The notes under the pieces are model-generated. The model did not search any database. It was not told where the DNA came from and saw only the letters and a list, made by a program, of their open reading frames with translations. The translations under genes were made by a program, and so were the position numbers. From an uncultured Eubacteriales bacterium (GTDB lineage Bacteria; Bacillota; Clostridia; Christensenellales; Aristaeellaceae), in contig CACWXP010000020.1 of NCBI GenBank assembly GCA_902764875.1, forward strand, positions 1 to 61,596: DNA of 61,596 nucleotides, read 5' to 3'. The first letter of the stretch is position 1, and the number at the start of each line of letters is the position of its first letter. This document shows, piece after piece, positions 1 through 7,852 of this stretch.

Positions 1-148
1 CTTTTTCCAACGTCCATATTATGGGATTCAGGCTATTTCGAATGTCCACAAACCGGGATCGTGTTAAATTCATGTGTCCATTCTACGGGGAGTATTTTAG
101 GTACTCATTGACGCAAAAGGGCTGAAATGCCCCGGACCGATTGTAAAG

Positions 149-814
149 GTGGCGGATTATTTACGGGAAAAACCTGCGGGAACAGTTGTCCAGATAGAAG
201 CAACTGAAGATGCCTTTGCGTCCGATATTCGGGTGTGGTGTGAGCGAACCGGGAATCGCCTTGATGAACTGTCGATTGAAGACGGAATCATCAAGGCACA
301 GATTACCAGGGCGAATCAGCAGACAGAGGCCATTGGCAAAGAGAAGAACGACAAGACATTTGTGGTGTTTTCAGGAGACCTGGACAAAACCATCGCAGCG
401 TTTATCATGGCTAACGGTGCTGCGGCTATGGGCAGAAAAGTCACGATGTTCTTTACTTTCTGGGGACTGAATATTCTGAGAAAAGCCAACAAAATCAGGG
501 TTAAAAAGACGTTTGTTGAGAAGATGTTCGGTTTCATGATGCCCAGGGGAACGACGCATCTTGGGTTGTCCCGTATGAATATGGGCGGCGCAGGCGCAAA
601 AATGATCCGGGGGATTATGAAACAGAAGGGTATCAGTTCTCTGGAGGAACTGATAGACAGTGCGAAAACTCATGGCGTTCGGATCGTGGCGTGCCAGATG
701 TCGATGGATATCATGGGGATTCATCAGGAAGAACTGATTGACGGTGTTGAGCTGGGCGGGGTATCGACTTTCCTCGGTTCAGGGGAAGAATCAGATATGA
801 GCCTGTTTATCTGA
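149..814 (+). CDS. TusA-DsrE2 sulfur-transfer protein, 5' end uncertain or truncated
   Basis: The protein joins a TusA domain (persulfide-carrying sulfurtransferase) to a DsrE/DsrF-like domain. From the GTG at 149 the product has 221 residues: the rest of the TusA fold to about residue 62, then DsrE2 from about residue 68 with the hydrophobic stretch KVTMFFTFWGLNILRK, ending in SLFI as this group usually does. The key TusA motif CPGPI lies upstream of the GTG, encoded at 128-142. The frame is open back to a TAG at 98-100, but the stretch between has no ATG, GTG or TTG in frame and no ribosome site. In the family this pair is often the C-terminal part of a flavin oxidoreductase-rhodanese-TusA-DsrE fusion. 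The gene is therefore probably a 5'-truncated remnant, or it starts at a non-standard codon. It opens the sulfur locus. The domain call is firm; the start and functionality are not. Confidence 0.75.
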   Translation: MADYLREKPAGTVVQIEATEDAFASDIRVWCERTGNRLDELSIEDGIIKAQITRANQQTEAIGKEKNDKTFVVFSGDLDKTIAAFIMANGAAAMGRKVTMFFTFWGLNILRKANKIRVKKTFVEKMFGFMMPRGTTHLGLSRMNMGGAGAKMIRGIMKQKGISSLEELIDSAKTHGVRIVACQMSMDIMGIHQEELIDGVELGGVSTFLGSGEESDMSLFI

Positions 815-868
815 GCTTGCAGGGTAACGATCCTTGTATCAGCTTTTGAGAAACCGGAGGTGATTTGA

Positions 869-1200
869 ATGCAGTTTAACACGAGGCTTTGGTATCAAAA
901 GAACTGAATGGATACGGCGGAGGGATTCTTTCCTTCCGGGCCGGTTCCAAAGGAAAGGCGTTCCGGATTATCAACACTTTGAAGTATGCCATGATCGCCA
1001 GCAATATCGGGGACGTCAGGACGCTGGTTATTCATCCCGTTTCAACGTTGTATCTGCATACAGACCAGGCAGAACAGGAGGCTGCGGGTGTATATGATGA
1101 CACGATTCGGGTGAGCGTAGGAATCGAGGATGCGGAGGATCTGATTCATGACTTTACTGAAGCAGTGTTGTCTGCCGGATCATCTGACATTCGGCAGTGA
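869..1200 (+). pseudogene. O-acetylhomoserine/O-acetylserine sulfhydrylase remnant with large internal deletion
   Basis: A ribosome site (GGAGG, 856-860) precedes ATG 869, which encodes MQFNTRLW, like the N-terminus of O-acetylhomoserine sulfhydrylases. That frame stops almost at once. From about 889, in a different frame, runs the family's C-terminal end of about 100 residues: GGGILSFRAG, then RTLVIHPVST and IRVSVGIEDAEDLI. The PLP-binding middle of roughly 300 residues is missing, so the locus appears to have lost its centre by deletion with a frame change. The enzyme would have fixed sulfide into homocysteine or cysteine using PLP. The fragment keeps its ribosome site, and its end overlaps the next gene. 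It is a pseudogene by inspection; a short peptide could still be made from TTG 889. Confidence 0.75.
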
Positions 1201-1612
1201 TGTCCGGCATGCAATAGAATTGGCTGCGATATGTGCTTACCCAAACGAGGCATGCGGCATACTGCTTGGCCATAGCGAAACAGGTACGGTGGAAAAGGCC
1301 TTAGCCATGGAAAACCGAACGGGAAAAGGCATTTCCGGCTTGCATTACCGGATTGATCCGCTGGACCTTTACCGGCAGGAACGCCGGATCGAAAAGGAAG
1401 GGTACGATATGATGGGCTTCTTTCATTCCCATGTGGAGGCGGAGACGATCCTGTCCGATGAAGATGAGGGAAATATGATTCCCGGAATGATCTATGCAAT
1501 CCTTCCTGTATTTCATGGAAAACCCGGACGGATCCAGACATACGGAAAGACAGGAACAGACGGAAAAGCAACTGAGATCAGCATAAGGCTAGAGGAGAAA
1601 GCAAAGCAATGA
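1148..1612 (+). CDS. JAMM/MPN+ metallopeptidase (Mec/CysO-peptidase-like)
   Basis: This is a 154-residue zinc peptidase of the prokaryotic JAB family, which trims C-terminal residues from ubiquitin-like sulfur carriers. The metal and catalytic residues are visible: Glu34 in NEACGILLG, His93 and His95 in FFHSH, Ser103 and Asp106 in LSDED. The spacing from His95 to Asp106 is canonical, but the usual Pro after the second His is Val and the normal PS before the Asp region is LS, so this copy is divergent. The ATG at 1148 lies inside the 3' end of the preceding remnant, and no better in-frame start is seen. Its stop overlaps the next gene (ATG 1609), which carries a sulfur-carrier domain, E1 and rhodanese. 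That linkage suggests the fused carrier as substrate (inference). Confidence 0.85.
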   Translation: MTLLKQCCLPDHLTFGSDVRHAIELAAICAYPNEACGILLGHSETGTVEKALAMENRTGKGISGLHYRIDPLDLYRQERRIEKEGYDMMGFFHSHVEAETILSDEDEGNMIPGMIYAILPVFHGKPGRIQTYGKTGTDGKATEISIRLEEKAKQ

Positions 1613-3066
1613 AGATCTATATCTCGGCAACGTTGAGGATTTTTTTCGGGAGAAATCCTGTCATTGAAATCCCCGGAGAAAGCATCGGTGAAACACTGAA
1701 CAACCTGACAGACGAATATCCGGAAGGCAGGAAGGTTTTGTTTGAAGAATCCGGTGAACTTCGGCGTTTTGTGCAGATTTATATCGGGGATGAAAACAGG
1801 ACGGCAAAGGAATACCGAAATGTAAAGCTTCCGGCCGGGACTGAAATCCTGCTCCTTCCGGCGATCGCCGGCGGTTCTCCCAACGCCAGCCTGATTCCGG
1901 ACGACAGAAGAAAAGCAGCGCTTCTGGATGATTCCGAGGTGGAACGGTTCGGAAGACATCTGCTACTGAAAGACATCGGCGTAAAGGGACAGAAGAGAAT
2001 CAAAGCGGCCCGAGTGGTTGTCGCTGGCGCCGGGGCTTTGGGATCTCCCGTTATTCAATATCTGGCGGCAGCCGGCGTCGGGACCATTAAAGTGGTGGAT
2101 TTCGACGATGTTTCACTGGAAAACCTGCAGAGCCAGGTGCTGCATACCACCAGGGATCTGAAACGTCCCAAGGTGGCCTCCGCAAAGGACAAGGTCAGGA
2201 ATATCAACCGTAACATCAATCTGGAAGCCGAGAATATCAAACTGGAAGCGGACAATATTGTTTCCGTGATCGACGGTTATGATCTGGTGGTTGACTGTAC
2301 GGATAATTATAAGGCCCGTTACCTGATCAGCGATGCATGTGTGCTGTGCGGCATTCCAGAGGTATTCGGCGCCATTTATCAGTTTGAAGGCCAGGTCGGA
2401 ATCTTTAACCTCAACGGAGGTCCATGCTATCGGTGCCAGTTCCCGGAACCGCCGGAAACAGGTCTGGTTCCGACGTGTGCGGAAGGCGGTGCAATCAGTC
2501 CGCTGCCCGGAATCATCGGAAGTATCCAGGCCAATGAAGCGTTAAAACTGATCATCGGAATCGGCGAGCATCTGGATGGGAAACTGCTGGTTATTGACAG
2601 TCTTTATCTTCAGTCACGAATCCTGCAGGTCAGGAAAAACCCGGAGTGTCCGGTCTGCGGAACGAATGCCGCAATCACTACAGTAGAAGACTATGATTAT
2701 GAGGACTTCTGCGGGCTAAAAGCCAGGGAAGAAGAAATACCCATCGAAGGGCTTACTCCGGAAGAACTTGCCAGGCGCATTGAAAACGGGCCGCCCGTCA
2801 CCCTGGTGGATGTGCGTGAACCGCATGAACGGTCTATCCTTCGGTTCCCGGGGGTTATCGTGATTCCGATCGGGCAGCTGGCCCGCAGAAAGAATGAATT
2901 GAATCCCGAAGTGGATACCGTCTTCATCTGCAAGGAAGGCAAACGCAGCATCCTTGCCATTAATACGCTGAGAGAAGCCGGATATGCGGGACCCATGTAT
3001 AACCTGAAAGGCGGCATGGACGCTATGAAGGATATCATCTTCACGCATGAAGGCGCATGGCTGTAA
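1609..3066 (+). CDS. Sulfur carrier-E1 (MoeB/ThiF)-rhodanese triple fusion
   Basis: This 485-residue protein holds three sulfur-transfer parts in order. Residues 1-89 are a MoaD/ThiS-like beta-grasp carrier ending in AIAGG at 85-89, followed directly by SPN. Residues 103-365 are a ThiF/MoeB adenylyltransferase with nucleotide loop AGAGALGS (139-146), zinc pairs CYRC (Cys273/276) and CPVC (Cys347/350), and PTCAEGG (Cys290) at the position of the UBA4/MOCS3-type acceptor cysteine. Residues 380-485 are a rhodanese with active loop CKEGKRS (Cys441). E1 activates a carrier C-terminus by adenylation and rhodanese donates persulfide sulfur. Here the carrier's Gly-Gly is internal, so it must be cut free, act in a different way, or be inactive. 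The gene starts inside the stop region of a JAMM peptidase gene, an obvious candidate for that cut. Domain assignments are firm; the processing idea is inference. Confidence 0.93.
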   Translation: MKIYISATLRIFFGRNPVIEIPGESIGETLNNLTDEYPEGRKVLFEESGELRRFVQIYIGDENRTAKEYRNVKLPAGTEILLLPAIAGGSPNASLIPDDRRKAALLDDSEVERFGRHLLLKDIGVKGQKRIKAARVVVAGAGALGSPVIQYLAAAGVGTIKVVDFDDVSLENLQSQVLHTTRDLKRPKVASAKDKVRNINRNINLEAENIKLEADNIVSVIDGYDLVVDCTDNYKARYLISDACVLCGIPEVFGAIYQFEGQVGIFNLNGGPCYRCQFPEPPETGLVPTCAEGGAISPLPGIIGSIQANEALKLIIGIGEHLDGKLLVIDSLYLQSRILQVRKNPECPVCGTNAAITTVEDYDYEDFCGLKAREEEIPIEGLTPEELARRIENGPPVTLVDVREPHERSILRFPGVIVIPIGQLARRKNELNPEVDTVFICKEGKRSILAINTLREAGYAGPMYNLKGGMDAMKDIIFTHEGAWL

Positions 3067-3132
3067 CAGGCAGTATGACCGGGTGGTCTGAATATATATT
3101 GCAATAAATTACACAAACAGGAGGAGAACAAA

Positions 3133-4089
3133 ATGGCGAATGACGCAACAGTAAAAAAAGGAATCAATGCACTGGGGGCAAAGGCTGCCTACAATCTGGC
3201 TAATGTCACTAAAACGAAACCGCAGTACGGAGCGCTCACGCCCAAATGGCTGACAAAGTTCCTCGAGTTCAAGGGACTTGAAACAGGCATTTTCCGGGTG
3301 AACAAGGTTGTGGAGGGAGATACTCCCCTGGATGTGCTCTGCAGCCAGACAAAAAAGTCGGACATCATCCCGGAAGGATATGTGGAATATGAGACAGAGC
3401 CCCGTGAATATGTACTCAATTCCATTTCCACAATCATCAACGTAAATACCGCCGTTGAAGATGTTTACAGCGTTCCGTACGATCAGGTTCAGGAACAGCT
3501 GGGCCTTGCGATTGAATCACTTCGGGAACGTCAGGAAAGTCAGCTGATCAACAACGATGATTACGGCTTGCTGAAAAACGTTGCGGATTCGCAGCGGATT
3601 CAGACCCGGAACGGTGCGCCGACTCCGGATGATCTGGATGAACTGATCTCCAAGGTATGGAAGGAGCCATCCTTCTTCCTGGCCCATCCGAGAGCAATCG
3701 CGGCGTTTGAAAGAGAATGCACGAAGCGCGGCGTTCCGCCTGTAGTTGTCAACATTGCCGGAGGCACGTTCCTGACCTGGAGAGGGATTCCGATCCTGCC
3801 CACGGATAAGCTGCTGGTGGACGGACTGAAGAATCCGAAGTCCGAAAGCGGAAAGACCAACATCCTGCTGATCCGTACAGGCGAAGCAAAACGCGGTGTG
3901 ATCGGACTGTTCCAGGCCGGACTGAAGAACGAGCACTCCAGAGGCCTGTCTGTACGCTTCAGGGGAATCGACGATAAAGGCGTCGCGTCCTATCTGTTGT
4001 CTCTGTACTGCTCCGCGGCGATCCTGGCGGATGACGCCATCGCTGTACTGGAAGATGTGGAAGTAGGAGAATACTATGACTACGATTGA
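3133..4089 (+). CDS. Family 2A encapsulin nanocompartment shell protein
   Basis: This is a 318-residue HK97-fold shell protein of the Family 2 encapsulins (relatives of SrpI). Family hallmarks are visible near the N-terminus: RNLA-like AYNLANVTKTKPQ, then LTPKWLTKFLEFKGLETG and YRVN-like IFRVNKVV (about residues 18-60). The length fits Family 2A, and there is no inserted cyclic-nucleotide-binding domain as in Family 2B. No phage portal, protease or tail gene is nearby. The ATG at 3133 has a strong site (AGGAGG) just upstream. The next gene, a cysteine desulfurase with a long disordered N-terminal extension, overlaps this one by 14 bases, the signature pairing of Family 2A shell and cargo. The shell would self-assemble in the cytoplasm around the desulfurase. 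Family identity is confident; assembly is inferred. Confidence 0.93.
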   Translation: MANDATVKKGINALGAKAAYNLANVTKTKPQYGALTPKWLTKFLEFKGLETGIFRVNKVVEGDTPLDVLCSQTKKSDIIPEGYVEYETEPREYVLNSISTIINVNTAVEDVYSVPYDQVQEQLGLAIESLRERQESQLINNDDYGLLKNVADSQRIQTRNGAPTPDDLDELISKVWKEPSFFLAHPRAIAAFERECTKRGVPPVVVNIAGGTFLTWRGIPILPTDKLLVDGLKNPKSESGKTNILLIRTGEAKRGVIGLFQAGLKNEHSRGLSVRFRGIDDKGVASYLLSLYCSAAILADDAIAVLEDVEVGEYYDYD

Positions 4090-5764
4090 AGAACTGGCCG
4101 GAGTCCCAAGCGCGGCTGAGCTTGCCAGATTGGCAAACGAAATGTTTCCGGATCTGACAGAAGGCGCATACGGTATTCCGAAAGCGGATACAGAGACGCC
4201 GGCAGTTCCGGAAGCAAACGCACCTGCCATTCCTGCGGCATACGGCGATCAGGTTCAGGCAGAAGCGCCTTTTGATTGGGAGCATCCGTTTACATACGGC
4301 GGAGTCTCAACGGATCCCTGGCTCAGGACTGCCCAGGACGCAGAAGCGCCTGAAGCTGCTTTCCTGCCGGGCACCGGAGATGCGCCTGCTGTGGAACACA
4401 CAGAGAATACGGCCTATGCCCCTGTTGTGATTTCACAGAAACAGGCTGCGGAAAAAGGGAAAGTGATTGACGCGCCAACCTCCCTGGGAGGAGATGCTGT
4501 CAGCAGAAAGGAACAGGCTGAACCGGTTTCATCGCGAAATGATTCCATCCGGATCGGAAGCAAGAGCCTTTCGCAAATCAGAAGCGATTTCCCGATCCTT
4601 TCGGAGCGGGTCAACGGCAATCCGCTGGTCTGGCTCGATAACGGAGCAACAACCCAGCGGCCTCAGGCTGTGATCGACAGGATCAAATATTATTATGAGC
4701 ATGAAAACTCCAATGTGCACAGAGGAGCTCATACCCTGGCCGCAAGATCAACCGACGCCTATGAAGGCGCACGGGATATCGTCAGGGACTTTATCGGCGC
4801 GTCCACCTCGGAAGAGATTATCTTTGTCAGGGGGACAACCGAAGGAATCAACCTGGTCGCAAACGCATATGTGAAACCGATTCTTCAGCCCGGGGACGAA
4901 ATCATCGTTTCCATTCTTGAACATCATGCCAATATTGTCCCCTGGCAGCTGATTTCGCAGGCAACGGGTGCTGTGATCAAAGTGATTCCCTGCGATGAAA
5001 CAGGGCAGCTTTTGATGCATGAATATGAGAAGCTGTTTACGGCCAGAACGAAATTCGTTGCGGTGACTCATGTGTCCAATGTGCTGGGGACGGTTACCCC
5101 TGTGGAGGAACTGATTGCGGTTGCTCACAGGCACGGCGTGCGGATTCTGATTGACGGTGCTCAGTCTGTCGCTCATATTCCGGTGAATGTATCAGCCCTG
5201 GATGCGGATTTCTTTGCCTTCTCCGGACATAAGATCTTCGCACCGACCGGAATCGGTGTGGTTTACGGTAAAAAAGAACTGCTGGAAGCTGCGCAGCCTT
5301 ATCACGGTGGCGGGAATATGATCGCGGATGTCACGTTTGAACGGACCATCTACAATCCTGTTCCGAACAAGTTCGAAGCCGGAACAGGAAGTATTGCGGA
5401 TGCTGTCGGACTCGGAGCTGCTCTGAACTATCTGTCGGAGATCGGAATGCCCTGCGTATACCGGTGGGAACACGAACTGCTGCAGTATGCCATGAAAGAA
5501 ATGCGGACGGTTAAGGGACTGCATCTGATCGGCACCGCGCTGAACAAGTCCTCCGCTCTTTCGTTCAAACTGGATGGCTACTCGGATGAAGAAGTCGGAA
5601 AGCGGCTTGACAGTTACGGTGTTGCGGTCCACACGGGTCATCACTGCGCTCAGCCTGTGCTGAGACGCTTTGGATATGAAGGTTCAGTCAGGCCGACGAT
5701 CGCATTGTACAATTCCCCGGATGATATTGACACACTGGTCAAAGTGCTTAAGACATTTGCGTGA
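4076..5764 (+). CDS. Encapsulin-cargo cysteine desulfurase (SufS-type) with N-terminal targeting extension
   Basis: This 562-residue enzyme should convert cysteine to alanine plus enzyme-bound persulfide using PLP. The catalytic core (about 165-562) is SufS-type: PLP lysine in FSGHK (Lys386), Asp360 in ILIDGAQS, and catalytic Cys524 in GHHCAQP. Residues 1-160 are an added low-complexity region rich in Ala, Pro and Glu, absent from ordinary SufS proteins. It holds short conserved-looking islands, AAELARLANEMFPDL (13-27) and WEHPFTYGG (68-76), separated by flexible linkers. In Family 2A systems such an extension directs loading into the shell. Translation overlaps the shell gene, which would keep cargo and shell in step. 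The ATG at 4076 is chosen because the islands begin right after it. No suf operon genes are adjacent, so the sulfur acceptor is more likely one of the neighbouring carriers (inference). Confidence 0.95.
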   Translation: MTTIEELAGVPSAAELARLANEMFPDLTEGAYGIPKADTETPAVPEANAPAIPAAYGDQVQAEAPFDWEHPFTYGGVSTDPWLRTAQDAEAPEAAFLPGTGDAPAVEHTENTAYAPVVISQKQAAEKGKVIDAPTSLGGDAVSRKEQAEPVSSRNDSIRIGSKSLSQIRSDFPILSERVNGNPLVWLDNGATTQRPQAVIDRIKYYYEHENSNVHRGAHTLAARSTDAYEGARDIVRDFIGASTSEEIIFVRGTTEGINLVANAYVKPILQPGDEIIVSILEHHANIVPWQLISQATGAVIKVIPCDETGQLLMHEYEKLFTARTKFVAVTHVSNVLGTVTPVEELIAVAHRHGVRILIDGAQSVAHIPVNVSALDADFFAFSGHKIFAPTGIGVVYGKKELLEAAQPYHGGGNMIADVTFERTIYNPVPNKFEAGTGSIADAVGLGAALNYLSEIGMPCVYRWEHELLQYAMKEMRTVKGLHLIGTALNKSSALSFKLDGYSDEEVGKRLDSYGVAVHTGHHCAQPVLRRFGYEGSVRPTIALYNSPDDIDTLVKVLKTFA

Positions 5765-5836
5765 CGGAACATCTGCCTGCTGCCGCGGGAATCATTCCGG
5801 GGCAGGAGGCGGGATGTTAACGGGAAAGAGGACGGC

Positions 5837-6796
5837 ATGAACAACATCATCAGAGGAGAAGAGATCGAAAAGATCACCCGGAATATCTTTTCTGACCTTG
5901 AAGGCGGGAAAAGGATTGATGAGATCAACATCTATAACAAGCCCAACAAGGCGGAAGTACATGAACTGATTCAGGACCTGTTCGGGATTATCTATCCGGG
6001 ATACTTCAGGGATCGGTCTTATAAAACCTACAATCCAAAGAACAATCTGGCTGTTATCATTGAAGATGTCTTTTATCATCTGAGCAAGCAGGTTTATCTG
6101 GCGCTGGACTATTGCAGGAGAAGAGGCACGCTGACAGACGGCGAGAGAAAGCAGGAAAGCTATCGGATCTGTAAGGCTTTTTTCGACAGGATCCCAAAGA
6201 TCAGGGAATATATCGAAACAGATTTGCAGGCAGCCTTTGACGGTGATCCCGCAGCAGGATGCTATGAGGAAATTATCCTGGCCTACCCCGGGCTGATGGC
6301 AATTACCGTATACAGGTTTGCCCATGAATTGTATCTTGAAATGGTCCCCGTCCTTCCAAGACTGATGACAGAGTATGCCCATTCCAGGACCGGAATTGAT
6401 ATCCATCCCGGAGCAACTATCGGGAAATATTTCTTTATTGATCACGGGACAGGAATCGTGATCGGTGAAACAACCGTGATTGGACAGAACGTGAAGATTT
6501 ACCAGGGCGTAACGCTCGGTGCGCTTTCCACCCGCGGCGGACAGAAACTGTCCGGGAAAAAGCGGCATCCGACCATATGCGATAATGTCACAATTTACGC
6601 GGGTGCTTCCATTCTTGGCGGTGAAACGGTGATCGGTGAAAACGCAGTCATCGGCGGCAACACTTTCATCACCTGCCCGATTGAAGCCAATACAAAAGTC
6701 AGCATGAAGAACCTTGAAATGGAGTACCGGACCGGTGAAAACGAACGCAGGCGTGAAGAAATTTCGCAGAGCGACGAATGGTATTATATCATTTGA
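5837..6796 (+). CDS. cysE: Serine O-acetyltransferase (EpsC/CysE type)
   Basis: The enzyme makes O-acetylserine from serine and acetyl-CoA, the first step of cysteine synthesis. The 319-residue protein has a helical N-terminal half and a left-handed beta-helix of hexapeptide repeats (about 186-285). Catalytic-type residues are visible in GIDIHPGATIG (Asp188, His190) and IDHGTG (His203), and KKRHPTI (His244) lies in the acetyl-CoA loop. The length matches the long EpsC type. It lies 72 bases after the desulfurase gene in the same direction, with a ribosome site before ATG 5837. Serine acetyltransferases are known neighbours of Family 2A encapsulins. No cysteine synthase gene is visible in the window, and the only sulfhydrylase here is a remnant, so its product must be used by a gene elsewhere. 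The C-terminus ends WYYII and lacks an obvious feedback tail; this is not diagnostic. Confidence 0.93.
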   Translation: MNNIIRGEEIEKITRNIFSDLEGGKRIDEINIYNKPNKAEVHELIQDLFGIIYPGYFRDRSYKTYNPKNNLAVIIEDVFYHLSKQVYLALDYCRRRGTLTDGERKQESYRICKAFFDRIPKIREYIETDLQAAFDGDPAAGCYEEIILAYPGLMAITVYRFAHELYLEMVPVLPRLMTEYAHSRTGIDIHPGATIGKYFFIDHGTGIVIGETTVIGQNVKIYQGVTLGALSTRGGQKLSGKKRHPTICDNVTIYAGASILGGETVIGENAVIGGNTFITCPIEANTKVSMKNLEMEYRTGENERRREEISQSDEWYYII

Positions 6797-6822
6797 AAAA
6801 AAACAGAAGGAAGGAAAAGAAC

Positions 6823-7029
6823 ATGAAAATCACTGTTGGCGGAGAAAAGAAGGAAGTGGCTGAAGGACTGACCGTTGCCGAACTGATTGTACTTGAAGAG
6901 GTGGAGATGCCGGAATACGTTACGGTTTCCATCAACGAGCAGTTCATCGAAAGATCGGCCTTTGAAAGCCATGTGCTGCAAGAAGGGGACGAAGTGGAGT
7001 TTCTGTACTTTATGGGAGGCGGTCAATAA
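6823..7029 (+). CDS. thiS: ThiS-like sulfur carrier with extra C-terminal residue
   Basis: This is a 68-residue beta-grasp sulfur carrier. Its Gly-Gly C-terminus would be adenylated by an E1 and converted to a thiocarboxylate that donates sulfur, for example to the thiazole of thiamine or to cysteine. I chose ATG 6823 because AAGGAAGG lies just upstream and MKITVGGE matches family N-termini; an upstream in-frame ATG at 6778 adds 15 unlikely residues. The protein ends FMGGGQ, so it carries Gln after the glycines. ThiS and MoaD normally end in Gly-Gly itself. Either GG is exposed by trimming, and a JAMM peptidase gene lies two genes downstream, or this carrier is inactive. The stop overlaps the next E1 start (TAATG). 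Carrier identity is confident; the trimming is inference. Confidence 0.9.
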   Translation: MKITVGGEKKEVAEGLTVAELIVLEEVEMPEYVTVSINEQFIERSAFESHVLQEGDEVEFLYFMGGGQ

Positions 7030-7838
7030 TGGCATTTACTAATGAACAGCTGGAGCGCTATTCAAGGCATATCATCCTGAAAGAAATCGGCGTTAAGGGA
7101 CAGAAAAAGCTTCTGAGCGCAAAAGTGCTGATTATCGGGGCGGGCGGCCTCGGAGCCCCGGCGGCACTGTATCTTGCCGCGGCAGGCGTGGGAACGATCG
7201 GGATTGTGGATGCGGACGTGGTGGATCTGTCCAATCTGCAGCGGCAGGTAATCCATACGACAAACGATATCGGCAAGAAAAAGGTGGATTCCGCGGCGGA
7301 GACCATGCGGGCAATCAATCCGGACGTGACAGTCAATACCTATTATCAGTTTGTGGACAGTTCCAACATCCTGGATCTGATCCGTGATTATGACTTCATT
7401 CTGGACGGTACGGATAACTTCCCGGCCAAGTTCCTGATTAACGATGCGTGCGTGATGGCAAAGAAACCGTTTTCGCACGCCGGGATTATTCGCTTCAAGG
7501 GCCAGCTGACCACGATCATCCCCGGTGAAGGGCCCTGTTACAGATGTATTTTCAAGAATCCGCCGCCTAAGGATGCCGTCCCTACCTGTAAGCAGGCAGG
7601 CGTGATCGGAGCGATGGGCGGAGTCATCGGATCCCTGCAGGCGATGGAGGCTATCAAGTATATTACCGGAACGGGCGATCTGCTGGTTGGCTATTTGCTG
7701 ACCTACGATGCGCTGAAGATGGAATTCCATAAAATCAAGCTGCCGCCCCGGGGAGCAGGTTGTGCAGTGTGTTCCGATACGCCGACCATTACGGAACTGA
7801 TTGACTATGAACAGGCAGCATGTGAACTGAAGCACTGA
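7029..7838 (+). CDS. ThiF/MoeB-type sulfur-carrier adenylyltransferase (E1)
   Basis: This 269-residue E1-like enzyme should adenylate the C-terminus of a ThiS/MoaD-type carrier. Visible are the Rossmann loop GAGGLGA (37-43), the acidic residue of DAD (61-63), RQ at 72-73, the DGTDNF motif (126-131), zinc pairs CYRC (Cys170/173) and CAVC (Cys245/248), and PTCKQAG with Cys187 at the reactive-cysteine position. It has no rhodanese tail, unlike the fused E1 at 1609-3066. The one-base overlap with the thiS stop and the JAMM gene 14 bases later form a carrier/E1/peptidase triad. Partner choice between ThiS and MoaD cannot be decided from sequence alone, so no symbol is given. Its last 32 bases recur at 10707-10738. 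Confidence 0.92.
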   Translation: MAFTNEQLERYSRHIILKEIGVKGQKKLLSAKVLIIGAGGLGAPAALYLAAAGVGTIGIVDADVVDLSNLQRQVIHTTNDIGKKKVDSAAETMRAINPDVTVNTYYQFVDSSNILDLIRDYDFILDGTDNFPAKFLINDACVMAKKPFSHAGIIRFKGQLTTIIPGEGPCYRCIFKNPPPKDAVPTCKQAGVIGAMGGVIGSLQAMEAIKYITGTGDLLVGYLLTYDALKMEFHKIKLPPRGAGCAVCSDTPTITELIDYEQAACELKH

Positions 7839-7852
7839 ATGGAGAAAAAGAA

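Noticed and set aside
3133-4089. Prophage major capsid protein
   Set aside because: The HK97-type fold fits, but no other phage genes are near and the desulfurase partner plus the N-terminal pattern indicate a Family 2A encapsulin.
6778-6822. Upstream ATG of the thiS-like gene
   Set aside because: It lies inside cysE, adds Lys/Arg-rich residues unlike the family, and the ribosome site fits ATG 6823.
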